64,000 bases of DNA. Source: Streptomyces roseirectus (GTDB taxonomy: Bacteria > Actinomycetota > Actinomycetes > Streptomycetales > Streptomycetaceae). Position 1 is the first letter of the stretch; the number at the start of each line of letters is the position of its first letter. This document shows, piece by piece, positions 1-7,390 of this stretch. The stretch is taken from positions 1,116,001-1,180,000 of the forward strand of contig NZ_CP060828.1 of NCBI RefSeq assembly GCF_014489635.1. The letters run 5' to 3'. Below the pieces are notes generated by a model that made no database searches, was not told the DNA's origin, and was given only the letters and a program-made list of their open reading frames with translations. Made by a program: the position numbers and the translations under genes.

Positions 1-871
1 TCACGAAGGGGGACTCGCCGGACTTGTAGACGTTCCAGGGCAGCAGCATCGACAGCAGGACGACGGAGCCGACGTAGAAGAGGCCGACGCGCCACATGAT
101 CGAGTTGATCGCCTTGGGCATGATCTGCTCGGGGTTCTCGGTCTCGCCCGCGGCGACGCCGACGAGTTCGACGGAGGCGTAGGCGAAGACGACGCCCTGG
201 ATGATCAGCAGCATGGGCAGCAGGCCGTTGGGGAAGACGCCGCCGTTGTCGGTGATCAGGGACGGGCCGGGGGTGTGGCCGCCGACGTCGTGCTGGGTGA
301 CCAGCAGGAAGATGCCGATCACCATGAAGATGACCAGGGCGCTCACCTTGACGATCGCGAACCAGAACTCCAGCTCGCCGAAGATCTTGACGGAGATGAG
401 GTTGACGGTCAGCACGACGGCGAGGGCGATCAGGGCGAGCACCCACTGGGGGATGTCGGAGAACATGCCCCAGTAGTGCGTGTAGGTGGCGACCGCCGTG
501 ATGTCGGCGATGCCGGTCGTCGCCCAGTTGAGGAAGTACATCCAGCCGGCCGTGTAGGCGCCCTTCTCGCCCAGGAACTCGCGGGCGTAGGAGACGAAGG
601 CGCCGGAGGAGGGCCGGTACAGGACGAGTTCGCCGAGCGCGCGCACGACGAGGAAGGCGAAGACGCCGCAGACGGCGTAGGCGATGAAGAGGGAGGGCCC
701 GGCGTCGGCGAGCCGGCCGCCCGCGCCGAGGAAGAGGCCGGTGCCGATCGCGCCGCCGATGGCGATCATGTTGACGTGCCGGTGCTTCAGGGACTTGCTG
801 TAGCCCGCGTCTCCGGCGTCGACATGGGGGGACGAGGGGCGCGTCTCGTCTTTGAGGTGCTGTTCGCTCAC
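1..871 (-). CDS. AnsP-like amino acid permease (APC family), C-terminus cut by window edge
   Basis: Integral membrane amino acid/proton symporter of the APC superfamily; it most resembles L-asparagine permeases (AnsP), but the substrate is inferred. The GTG start at 869-871 gives [11 protein letters not shown] conserved first helix with [15 protein letters not shown] follows, then [20 protein letters not shown] and [12 protein letters not shown], all typical of this clade. About 290 residues and some eight membrane segments are visible; the rest lies outside the window. Its GTG overlaps the TGA of the upstream GntR gene as GTGA, so the two are probably translationally coupled and the regulator likely controls uptake. 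Confidence 0.9.
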   Translation of the reverse strand, partial: MSEQHLKDETRPSSPHVDAGDAGYSKSLKHRHVNMIAIGGAIGTGLFLGAGGRLADAGPSLFIAYAVCGVFAFLVVRALGELVLYRPSSGAFVSYAREFLGEKGAYTAGWMYFLNWATTGIADITAVATYTHYWGMFSDIPQWVLALIALAVVLTVNLISVKIFGELEFWFAIVKVSALVIFMVIGIFLLVTQHDVGGHTPGPSLITDNGGVFPNGLLPMLLIIQGVVFAYASVELVGVAAGETENPEQIMPKAINSIMWRVGLFYVGSVVLLSMLLPWNVYKSGESPFV

Positions 872-1599
872 GCCTCGGGTCCGCCTTCCAGGGGAGTTTC
901 CGCGCGCGGGGTGCGCACGATGTCGGTGAGGGTCGTCTCGACGCGGTCGAGGTGATGGCTCATGGCCTCGACGGCATCGGCCTGTGAACCGTCGAGCAGG
1001 GCCTCCACGATGGCCCGGTGCTCGCGGTTGGACTGTTCACGCCGACCGCCCAGTTCGTTGAGGAAGGCCGACTGACGCGCCAGTGCGTCGCGGATCTCCT
1101 CGATGACCCGGCGGAAGACCGGGTTCTGGGCGGCTTCGGCGACGGCCAGGTGGAAGAGGGTGTCCATCGCGACCCACGCGGTGGTGTCCGTCTCCCGTTC
1201 CATGCGGTCCAGCAGGTGGGCCAGGTGGTCCAGGTTCTCCGGGGTGCGGCGCAGGGCCGCGTACCCGGCGACCGGGATCTCGATGTGGCGGCGCACTTCG
1301 AGGAGGTCGCTGGCCGCGTAGTCGCCGAAGGTGGGGTCCTCGACGGTGTTGGCGATCACGAAGGTGCCCTTGCCGGTCTTGGCGACCGTCAGGCCCATCG
1401 TCTGGAGGGCGCGCAGGGCCTCCCGCAGGACGGGCCGGGAGACCTCCAGGGTGCGGCAGAGCTCCGCTTCGGAGGGGAGCTTGTCGCCGATGGCGTACTC
1501 GCCGCGTTCGATGGCACGGCGGAGGTGGGTGAGGACCGCCTCCATCGCGCTGACGCGACGCGGGCCCGAGCCACCTGTCTGGCTGTCTGACAGGTTCAC
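868..1599 (-). CDS. GntR/FadR-subfamily transcriptional regulator
   Basis: DNA-binding regulator with an N-terminal winged helix (about residues 17-85, containing [20 protein letters not shown]) and a C-terminal helical FCD effector domain (about 100-225, with the [12 protein letters not shown] metal-binding helix). Length of 243 aa is normal for FadR-type GntR proteins. The GTG start at 1597-1599 has no Shine-Dalgarno, but a promoter ends just upstream of it, suggesting a leaderless message; an internal ATG at 1543-1545 is the alternative. It is translationally coupled to the downstream permease and probably regulates it and itself. The ligand is unknown, with an amino acid or organic acid most likely. 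Confidence 0.92.
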   Translation of the reverse strand: MNLSDSQTGGSGPRRVSAMEAVLTHLRRAIERGEYAIGDKLPSEAELCRTLEVSRPVLREALRALQTMGLTVAKTGKGTFVIANTVEDPTFGDYAASDLLEVRRHIEIPVAGYAALRRTPENLDHLAHLLDRMERETDTTAWVAMDTLFHLAVAEAAQNPVFRRVIEEIRDALARQSAFLNELGGRREQSNREHRAIVEALLDGSQADAVEAMSHHLDRVETTLTDIVRTPRAETPLEGGPEA

Positions 1600-1636
1600 G
1601 GGAGTGATGGTGCGGCTGCGCGCCAGGTGGTGTCAA
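1573..1636 (-). promoter_or_regulatory. Leaderless promoter and palindromic operator of the GntR gene
   Basis: On the minus strand, TTGACA (1631-1636) and CACCAT (1607-1612) are 18 bp apart, and the GTG start lies 7 bp past the -10 box. The palindrome CTGTCAGACAG (1583-1593), inside a wider ACCTGTC/GACAGGT repeat at 1573-1595, occupies codons 2-9. It has the form of an FCD-GntR operator, so autorepression just downstream of the start point is plausible. Confidence 0.6.
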
Positions 1637-1645
1637 GACGAACGA

Positions 1646-1696
1646 AAGGAAAAATTCACCGGGCGTGGGGGCTGAAAGCCTCTCACACGCCCGGTG
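1646..1696 (-). terminator. Intrinsic terminator of uppP
   Basis: Perfect 11-bp arms CACCGGGCGTG (1657-1667) and CACGCCCGGTG (1686-1696) begin 7 bp beyond the uppP stop. On the minus strand the stem is followed by a T-rich run (AATTTTTCCTTT), so it is a classic factor-independent terminator. Confidence 0.8.
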
Positions 1697-1702
1697 GTGT
1701 GA

Positions 1703-2536
1703 TCAGGCGCTCAGCGCGCCCGTCGCGAGCAGACCGAACAGCAGGACGCCGACGACCAGGCGGTAGACGACGAACGCGTTGAACGAGTGCTTGGCGACGA
1801 ACTTCAGCAGCCAGGCGATCGAGGCGTACGCGACCGCGAACGAGACGACGGTCCCGACGGCCAGCGGCACCGCGCCGACGCCCGCGCCGAGGGCGTCCTT
1901 CAGCTCGTACAGGCCCGCGCCGGTCAGCGCCGGGATGCCCAGGAAGAACGAGAGACGGGTGGCGGCGACCCGGTCGAGGTCGAGGATCAGCGCGGTCGAC
2001 ATGGTGGCGCCGGAGCGGGAGAAGCCGGGGAAGAGCAGCGCGAGGATCTGCGAACTTCCCACGAGCATCGCGTCCTTGAACGACGTGTCGTCCTCGCCGC
2101 GCTTGTGCCGGCCCATCTGGTCGGCCGCCCACATCACGCCGCTGCCGAGGATCAGGGAGGCCGCGACCACCCACAGCGAGCCGAGCGCGCCGTCGATGAG
2201 CGGCTTCGCGGCAAGGCCCACGACCACGATCGGGACCGTCGCGCAGATGACCCACCAGGCGAACTTGTAGTCGTGGTGGTAGCGCTCCTCCTTGTGGACG
2301 AGGCCCCGGCCCCAGGCGGAGACGATCCGCACGATGTCCTTGAAGAAGTACACGAACACGGCGGCGATCGCGCCGACCTGGATCACGGCGGAGAACCCGA
2401 CGACCGACGGCTTGTCGACGGGGATGCCCATCAGCCCTTCGGTGATCTTCAGATGGCCGGTCGACGAGACGGGGAGGAACTCGGTCACTCCCTCGACGAC
2501 TCCGAGGACGACTGCTTGGCCGACGGAGATGCTCAT
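1703..2536 (-). CDS. uppP: Undecaprenyl-diphosphatase UppP (BacA family)
   Basis: Integral membrane phosphatase that recycles undecaprenyl pyrophosphate to the monophosphate carrier for peptidoglycan and wall polymer synthesis; overproduction is known to give bacitracin resistance in other species. The 277-aa protein starts at MSISVGQAVVLGVVEG and carries the diagnostic motifs EGVTEFLPVSSTGHL near residue 16 and PGFSRSGATM in the second half, with about eight hydrophobic segments. The ATG at 2534-2536 is chosen because the homology begins there; the reading frame is open further upstream but looks noncoding. It is a single gene with its own terminator. Confidence 0.95.
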   Translation of the reverse strand: MSISVGQAVVLGVVEGVTEFLPVSSTGHLKITEGLMGIPVDKPSVVGFSAVIQVGAIAAVFVYFFKDIVRIVSAWGRGLVHKEERYHHDYKFAWWVICATVPIVVVGLAAKPLIDGALGSLWVVAASLILGSGVMWAADQMGRHKRGEDDTSFKDAMLVGSSQILALLFPGFSRSGATMSTALILDLDRVAATRLSFFLGIPALTGAGLYELKDALGAGVGAVPLAVGTVVSFAVAYASIAWLLKFVAKHSFNAFVVYRLVVGVLLFGLLATGALSA

Positions 2537-2633
2537 GGAATCCAGTTCTGCGGGAAGGGGGGGACGACTGTGGGGCACAGTCCTACCAGCCCCGGGTAGG
2601 GCTCCCGCCGTGCCGCTCTGCCCTGTTTCCCCG

Positions 2634-2999
2634 CTACGACCAGAACGTCTGCCCGATCCAGAACCCCCCGAAGGCGGCCCCGAGTCCCGCCACGAGGCTC
2701 CCCGCGACGTTGGCGAACGCGTACAGCCCGGCACCCGTCTCGGCCAGCCGCAGCGTCTCGTAGGAGAACGTCGAGTACGTGGTCAGCGCCCCGCACAGGC
2801 CGGTCCCCAGCAACAGCCGCAGCTCCGGCCCCGCGGACGCGGCCCCGGTGAGCGTGCCGAGGACCAGGCACCCGACGACGTTGACGGTGAACGTCCCCCA
2901 CGGGAACACCGAGCCGTGCCGCGCCTGCACCGCCCGGTCGGTGAGGTAGCGCAGTGGCGCACCGACCATGCCACCGACGGCGACCAGCAGCCAGTTCAC
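2634..2999 (-). CDS. crcB: Fluoride ion channel FluC/CrcB, copy 1
   Basis: Small four-helix membrane protein that exports fluoride as a dual-topology dimer. The 121-aa product shows the family signatures GAPLRY near the N-terminus, TFTVNVVGC (pore Asn) and the helix-break motif CGALTTYSTFSYE that holds the central sodium site. The start is GTG at 2997-2999. It lies only 9 bp downstream of a second FluC gene, so the two are cotranscribed and may form a fixed-topology heterodimer, as in Gram-positive bacteria with paired genes. Confidence 0.93.
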   Translation of the reverse strand: MNWLLVAVGGMVGAPLRYLTDRAVQARHGSVFPWGTFTVNVVGCLVLGTLTGAASAGPELRLLLGTGLCGALTTYSTFSYETLRLAETGAGLYAFANVAGSLVAGLGAAFGGFWIGQTFWS

Positions 3000-3008
3000 A
3001 ACCAGTTC

Positions 3009-3473
3009 TTACCCTTCATGTCCGGTTTCGCCGGGTTCGGCGGAGCGGCCGGCGTACGTGCCGTGGAGGCGGCGGGTCGCGTTGGCCGCGAGCCACACGG
3101 CGGCCAGGGCCGCGCACAGCGTGCCGGCCAGGTAGGCGAAGGCGGTCGCGGGGTGGCCGTCGCCCAGGAGCTTGCGGATGTCGACGGTGTACGTCGAGAA
3201 GGTCGTGAACCCGCCGAGGACGCCGGTGCCGAGGAAGGGGCGGACCAGGCGGTGGACGGTCAGGATCTCCGTGACGAGGACCAGCAGGACGCCGATGACG
3301 GCGCAGCCGACGACGTTGACCGCGAAGGTCGTCCAGGGGAACCCGCCCGTGCGCGCGGGCCAGGCGAGGCCCGCCGCGTAGCGGGCCAGGGAGCCCAGCG
3401 TGCCGCCGAGGGCGACCGCCGCGACCACCGGCACCTGTCCCTCACGCGTGCGCTGCGCCGTCGGCGCTGTCAT
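3009..3473 (-). CDS. crcB: Fluoride ion channel FluC/CrcB, copy 2
   Basis: Second member of the FluC pair, 154 aa. It has GGTLGSLARY, TFAVNVVGC and LGGFTTFSTYTVD, the equivalents of the pore and sodium-binding motifs in copy 1, plus a hydrophilic C-terminal tail of about 20 residues that copy 1 lacks. The ATG is at 3471-3473. It is the first gene of the two-gene unit. I looked for a fluoride riboswitch in the 68 bp upstream and saw only the terminator of the preceding gene. Confidence 0.93.
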   Translation of the reverse strand: MTAPTAQRTREGQVPVVAAVALGGTLGSLARYAAGLAWPARTGGFPWTTFAVNVVGCAVIGVLLVLVTEILTVHRLVRPFLGTGVLGGFTTFSTYTVDIRKLLGDGHPATAFAYLAGTLCAALAAVWLAANATRRLHGTYAGRSAEPGETGHEG

Positions 3474-3488
3474 GTCCGTGCCTCTCCT

Positions 3489-3515
3489 GCCCGGCCGCCG
3501 TGATCACGGCCGGGC
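3489..3515 (-). terminator. Hairpin terminator after the SMP-30-like gene
   Basis: The arms GCCCGGCC (3489-3496) and GGCCGGGC (3508-3515) form a strong GC stem between the stop of the SMP-30-like gene (3542) and the fluC pair. There is no T-run, which is usual for Streptomyces terminators. Confidence 0.5.
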
Positions 3516-3541
3516 CTCAGCGTAACGCCGCTGGTGAGGTC

Positions 3542-4498
3542 CTAGAGGGGCGCGCAGACGGCGATGCCGGGCTCCGCCAGGCTGCCGAGCACCAGGAGGC
3601 CGGCCTTCGTGCGGCAGACGCTGGTGACCATGCGGAAGCGGGAGTGGCGGTGGGTGAGGTGGTGGACGGTGCGGCCGGTGTCGTCGACGGCGAGGACGGC
3701 GGCCGTGCCGGAGGGCCGGTAGGGGGCGTGCAGGGCGAGGCGGGCGGCGCGGCGGCGCAGGGCGGGGGACGTCCGGTGCAGGAGGTCCAGGGGCGGGACG
3801 CGCGGGCCCGCGAGGGCGACCCAGACGGGGCCCTCGGCTCCGTCGCGCCACAGGTTGTCCGGGTAGCCCGGCAGGTTCTGCGCGAAGGGCTCGGCATGAC
3901 CGGCCCGGGGCCCGGTGAGCCAGTAGCGGGTCAGCCGGCGGGCGCCGGTCTCGGCGACGATCAGGAACGTCCCGCAGCCGCTCACGGCGAGCCCGTTGGC
4001 GAACTGCAGGCCCTCCAGCAGCACCTCCGGCACACCGGCGCCCGGCGCGAGCCGCAGCAGCCGTCCGGTGCCGGTGTGGCCGACGAGGTCGCCGATCCAC
4101 TCCCCCAGCGCGAACTCGCGGCTGGAGACGGTGAAGCAGACGCTCCCGTCGGGCAGCGCGACGACGTTGCTGCAGAACCTGAGCGGCCCGTCCGGGGCCG
4201 ACTCGGTCAGCACGCGCACACTGCCGTCGGCGGTGTCCAGGCGCAGCAGCGCGCCCTCGGCGTCGCAGACCAGCAGGGCGCCGTCCGGGAGGAGTTCGAG
4301 GCCGAGCGGGCGCCCGCCGATCTCACCGACGTGCTCCACGCGTGCGTGCGCCGGGTCGTCGAGCCCCGATATCCGCAGGATCCGCCCGTCCGCGACACCG
4401 GTCAGGACGCTGCCGTCCCGGTCGGCCACCACGTCCTCGGGGCCGTGGCCCGGGAGGGTGACGTACCGGAGGGGGACGAGAGCCGCGCGACGGTTCAT
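3542..4498 (-). CDS. SMP-30/gluconolactonase-like (strictosidine-synthase-fold) protein
   Basis: Predicted six-bladed beta-propeller of the SMP-30/gluconolactonase/strictosidine synthase superfamily, 318 aa, probably a cytoplasmic lactonase or related hydrolase; the substrate cannot be read from sequence. Visible signatures are repeated blade motifs (EDVVADRDGSVLTGVADGRI, LELLPDGALLVCDAEG, LQFANGLAVSGCGTFLIVAE) and GYPDNLWRDG, the PDN motif found in strictosidine-synthase-like members. The ATG at 4496-4498 follows an AGGAAGGG Shine-Dalgarno at the usual distance. The open frame extends upstream but is Pro/Arg-rich and noncoding. It is monocistronic. Confidence 0.85.
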   Translation of the reverse strand: MNRRAALVPLRYVTLPGHGPEDVVADRDGSVLTGVADGRILRISGLDDPAHARVEHVGEIGGRPLGLELLPDGALLVCDAEGALLRLDTADGSVRVLTESAPDGPLRFCSNVVALPDGSVCFTVSSREFALGEWIGDLVGHTGTGRLLRLAPGAGVPEVLLEGLQFANGLAVSGCGTFLIVAETGARRLTRYWLTGPRAGHAEPFAQNLPGYPDNLWRDGAEGPVWVALAGPRVPPLDLLHRTSPALRRRAARLALHAPYRPSGTAAVLAVDDTGRTVHHLTHRHSRFRMVTSVCRTKAGLLVLGSLAEPGIAVCAPL

Positions 4499-4626
4499 GA
4501 ACGTGCGCCCTTCCTGTCGGAGACAGGGAATCCTTTCAGTCGGCGCCGGTGTCCATGCGCGCGGGCCGGGGCCTTTGCCGGGGCTTTCCCCGACCCCGTC
4601 TCCCCCGCCCCACCGGCCCGTCCCCG

Positions 4627-4920
4627 CTACCGCTGCCAGCCCTTCTCGAACATCCGGGCGACCTCGGCGATGCGGATCTCGTCGCGCCGGTAGTAGGTGC
4701 GTCGGCCGACCTTCTCGGCCCGCAGGAGCCCTACGCGCGCGAGGAGGTCGAGGTGGTGGCCGGCGACCTTCCTGCGGACGCCGAGTTTGTGGGCGAGCGC
4801 TCCGGCGGTGACGCCGTGCTCGGGGGACGTGGCGCGCCGGCGCGCGGGGAAGTGCGCCGCCGGTTCCTTCAGCCACTCCAGAATGTCCAGGCGCCGTCCG
4901 GCCACGGGAGTCTTCAGCAT
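4627..4920 (-). CDS. ArsR-family HTH transcriptional regulator
   Basis: Small 97-aa winged-helix protein starting MLKTPVAGRRLDILEWLKEP, with a recognition region GVTAGALAHKLGVRRKVAGH and a wing around LRAEKVGRRTYYRRDE. No cysteine metal site is visible, so it is likely a non-metal ArsR type. The ATG at 4918-4920 is preceded by GGAGGGAAAGG. It is divergent from the VOC protein gene at 5206; ArsR/VOC divergent pairs are common in Streptomyces, and control of that neighbour is inferred. Confidence 0.87.
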   Translation of the reverse strand: MLKTPVAGRRLDILEWLKEPAAHFPARRRATSPEHGVTAGALAHKLGVRRKVAGHHLDLLARVGLLRAEKVGRRTYYRRDEIRIAEVARMFEKGWQR

Positions 4921-5205
4921 CTGGCCTTTCCCTCCGTCCTCGCGTCGGGCCCTCCTCCTACCGCGTCTGTCCACTCTCCCGCAGTCGACGCCCTCCCGTC
5001 CCGGACTCCGGGACGCCCGTCCGGGGCACGCCGTCCGGCCTGCGCGGACCGCGCACGCGCGCGGGGCGTGCGGCACGGTTCCGGATCGCCCCGAGGGGGC
5101 GCGGGAGCGCGCGGCGGGGGCCCGGACGGCGTCTCCGGTCGAGCAGGCGGCGCCGGGGCCCTACGGTGAGGGTGGCAACGCCGTCCACGCACCCGGAGAG
5201 CCCTG

Positions 5206-5592
5206 ATGCGGATCCATCTGACCAACGTGTTCGTCGACGACCAGGAGAAGGCCGCGCGCTTCTACACCGACGTCCTCGGCTTCGTGACGAAGCACGACGT
5301 CCCGGTCGGCGCCGACCGGTGGCTGACGGTCGTCGCCGCCGACGCGCCCGACGGCCCCGAACTCCTCCTGGAGCCCTCCGGTCACCCCGCGGTGGGCCCC
5401 TACAAGGCGGCGCTGTACGCGGACGGCATCCCGGCGGCCTCGTTCGCGGTGGACGACGTGCGGGCCGAGCACACACGCCTGTCGGGGCTCGGCGTGCGGT
5501 TCACACAGGAGCCGGTGGACGCGGGCCCGGTCGTCGTCGCCGTCCTGGACGACACGTGCGGGAACCTGATCCAGTTGATGGAGACGAAGTAG
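5206..5592 (+). CDS. VOC-family (glyoxalase/dioxygenase fold) protein
   Basis: 128-aa protein with the paired beta-alpha-beta-beta-beta modules of the vicinal oxygen chelate fold: MRIHLTNVFVDDQEKAARFY for module 1, ASFAVDDVRAEHTRLSGLGV for module 2, and the terminal metal-site Glu in CGNLIQLME. Such proteins bind a divalent metal and act as lyases, dioxygenases or resistance proteins; the actual activity is unknown. A GGAGAG ribosome-binding site precedes the ATG. It is divergent from an ArsR gene that probably represses it. Confidence 0.85.
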   Translation: MRIHLTNVFVDDQEKAARFYTDVLGFVTKHDVPVGADRWLTVVAADAPDGPELLLEPSGHPAVGPYKAALYADGIPAASFAVDDVRAEHTRLSGLGVRFTQEPVDAGPVVVAVLDDTCGNLIQLMETK

Positions 5593-5611
5593 GGCCCCGC
5601 CAGACGAGGTA

Positions 5612-5647
5612 GGGCCCGGCCACACGCGTGCGCGCGCGGCCGGGCCC
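5612..5647. terminator. Bidirectional terminator between VOC gene and GH53 gene
   Basis: Perfect 10-bp arms GGGCCCGGCC (5612-5621) and GGCCGGGCCC (5638-5647) with a GC-rich loop lie between the convergent VOC (ends 5592) and galactanase (ends 5672) genes and can serve both. Confidence 0.7.
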
Positions 5648-5671
5648 CGTGAGGTCACCGGGTCGTGTCCT

Positions 5672-7240
5672 CTACCGGTGCTTGAACCAGGACATCGAGG
5701 CGAGGGCCCGGTCGTCGTAGCCGAACAGGGCCTGGTTCTCCCAGCCGTTGCCCGAGGAGGCGTCGGCGGGGTCCCAGCCGTTGCCGGTGACGGCGGTCCA
5801 GGTGGCCTCCCAGTAGAAGACGCCCAGGCCGCGGCCGTTGGGGACGGCCTCGACGATGCTGGCGATGTCGTTCATCCACCGGGTCTGGCCCGCGACAGTG
5901 GCCGGGTAGCCGCTGACCAGTTCGCTGCTCAGGTCGATCTGGTTCTCCAGGGAGTCGTCCTGGGCGAGCGTGAACGGGTACGCCGTCTCGGCGACGAACA
6001 CCGGCTTGCCGTAGCGGGCCGCCGCGTCGTCCAGGGTCGTCTGGAAGTCCGAGAGCGGGCCGTGCCAGTAGCCGTAGTACGACAGTCCGATCGCGTCGAA
6101 CTTCACGCCGTTGGAGACGGCGCTGTCGAACCACCAGCGCGTGCCGGACAGGTCGCCGCCCTTGGCGAGGTGCAGGGCGACCGTGGTGGACGAGTTGACC
6201 GCCTTGACGGCGTCGTAGCCGCTGTTGAGGAGCCCGGCGAGCTGCGTCCAGTTGCTGGTGGAACCCTCGTTCCACAGCATGCCGCCGTTGATCTCGTTGC
6301 CGACCTGGACCATGTCGGCGGTGGTGCCCTGCGCCTTCAACGCGTTCAGCACGTCGTACGTGTGGTTGTAGACGTCCGTCCTGAGCTGGCTGTAGCTGTG
6401 GCTCGCCCAGGCGGCGGGCTTGGACTGGGCGCCGGGGTCGGCCCACTTGTCCGAGTAGTGGAAGTCGACCAGCAGCCTCATGCCGGACGCCTTGATCCGC
6501 TTGGCGAGGGCGAGGACGTGCGCCTTGTCGTTGTAGCCGTCGGCGGGGTTGACCCAGACCTTGAGGCGCGCGTAGTTCATGCCGGCGTTCTTGAGGATGT
6601 TGATCGCGTCGCCGGTGGTGCCGGAGGCGTTCTTGTAGACGCCGCCCTTGGCCTCGCTCTTGGCGAGGGAGGAGATGTCGGAACCATGGATCGATGTACC
6701 GGTGGTCCCTGCACTGAACGTCAGGTCGTCAACATTGATCCAGTTACCGGCGTTCGCGTCACTGTTGATGCTGATGGTGCACTGGTTGTTCGTCACGTTG
6801 ACCGGCGTGACAATGCGGATCCAACCGCTTGACGACACCGGTATGTCCGTACGCTGCTCGGCGCTCCCGCAATTCTTGAGCGCGATGTACGCCGCGTTCT
6901 GCCCGCCTCCGGAGCGCACCCACGCGGTCAGCGTGTAGTTGCCGTTGGTGAGCCCGGAGAGGTACTGGTACGTCTCCACCTTGTAGGCGGAGGACGCCCA
7001 TTGCGTGAGGCGGTAGCTGCCGCCGTGCCCGCCGGCCTCGGTGAAGGAGGCGGAGTTCTGTCCGCCGGCCGAGTAGGTGGACCAGCCCGCGGGGGTGGCG
7101 GTGCCGGTGCCGTCGGACTCGAAGCCGCCGTTGGTGAGCGTCGAGGCGGCGTAGGCGCTCGGCGCGGGCAGGGCGGTGAGGGCGAGGCCCGCGGCCAGCG
7201 GCGGCAGCAGGGCCTTGAGGGTGCGTCTGGGATGGAACAT
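5672..7240 (-). CDS. Secreted endo-beta-1,4-galactanase (GH53) with N-terminal carbohydrate-binding module
   Basis: Extracellular enzyme that cuts beta-1,4-galactan side chains of pectin. The 522-aa protein starts MFHPRRTLKALLPPLAAGLA, a signal peptide ending near AYAA (residue 32). A jelly-roll binding module follows (about 33-178; NGGFESDGTGTATPAGW, IRIVTPVNVT, INVDDLTF), then the GH53 barrel (about 183-522). The catalytic acid is E316 in VQVGNEINGG and the nucleophile E418 in VFVAETAYPF. The ATG at 7238-7240 is preferred to an upstream start because the signal peptide begins there. Its neighbours (GH42, sugar ABC importer, LacI) complete a galactan-to-galactose route. Confidence 0.93.
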   Translation of the reverse strand: MFHPRRTLKALLPPLAAGLALTALPAPSAYAASTLTNGGFESDGTGTATPAGWSTYSAGGQNSASFTEAGGHGGSYRLTQWASSAYKVETYQYLSGLTNGNYTLTAWVRSGGGQNAAYIALKNCGSAEQRTDIPVSSSGWIRIVTPVNVTNNQCTISINSDANAGNWINVDDLTFSAGTTGTSIHGSDISSLAKSEAKGGVYKNASGTTGDAINILKNAGMNYARLKVWVNPADGYNDKAHVLALAKRIKASGMRLLVDFHYSDKWADPGAQSKPAAWASHSYSQLRTDVYNHTYDVLNALKAQGTTADMVQVGNEINGGMLWNEGSTSNWTQLAGLLNSGYDAVKAVNSSTTVALHLAKGGDLSGTRWWFDSAVSNGVKFDAIGLSYYGYWHGPLSDFQTTLDDAAARYGKPVFVAETAYPFTLAQDDSLENQIDLSSELVSGYPATVAGQTRWMNDIASIVEAVPNGRGLGVFYWEATWTAVTGNGWDPADASSGNGWENQALFGYDDRALASMSWFKHR

Positions 7241-7293
7241 CGTCGTCCGTCGTCCCTTCGACATGAACGGGGGTGGGGTGTCCCGCACCTGCC

Positions 7294-7318
7294 AAGCCGG
7301 CCTCCGGGGAGGCCGCCG
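7294..7318 (-). terminator. Possible terminator after the GH42 gene
   Basis: GGCCTCC (7299-7305) and GGAGGCC (7308-7314) form a short GC stem between the GH42 stop (7391) and the GH53 start. It could separate the two transcripts, but the loop is only 2 nt as drawn. Confidence 0.3.
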
Positions 7319-7390
7319 TGCCGGGTGCGAAGCCCCCCTCCGCCCGCGGCTCGCGGCTCCACGGGCGAAGGGGGAGTCTGGGAGGGGCTC

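Noticed and set aside
3474..3541. Possible fluoride riboswitch ahead of the FluC pair
   Set aside because: Too short and holds only the upstream terminator; no riboswitch core seen.
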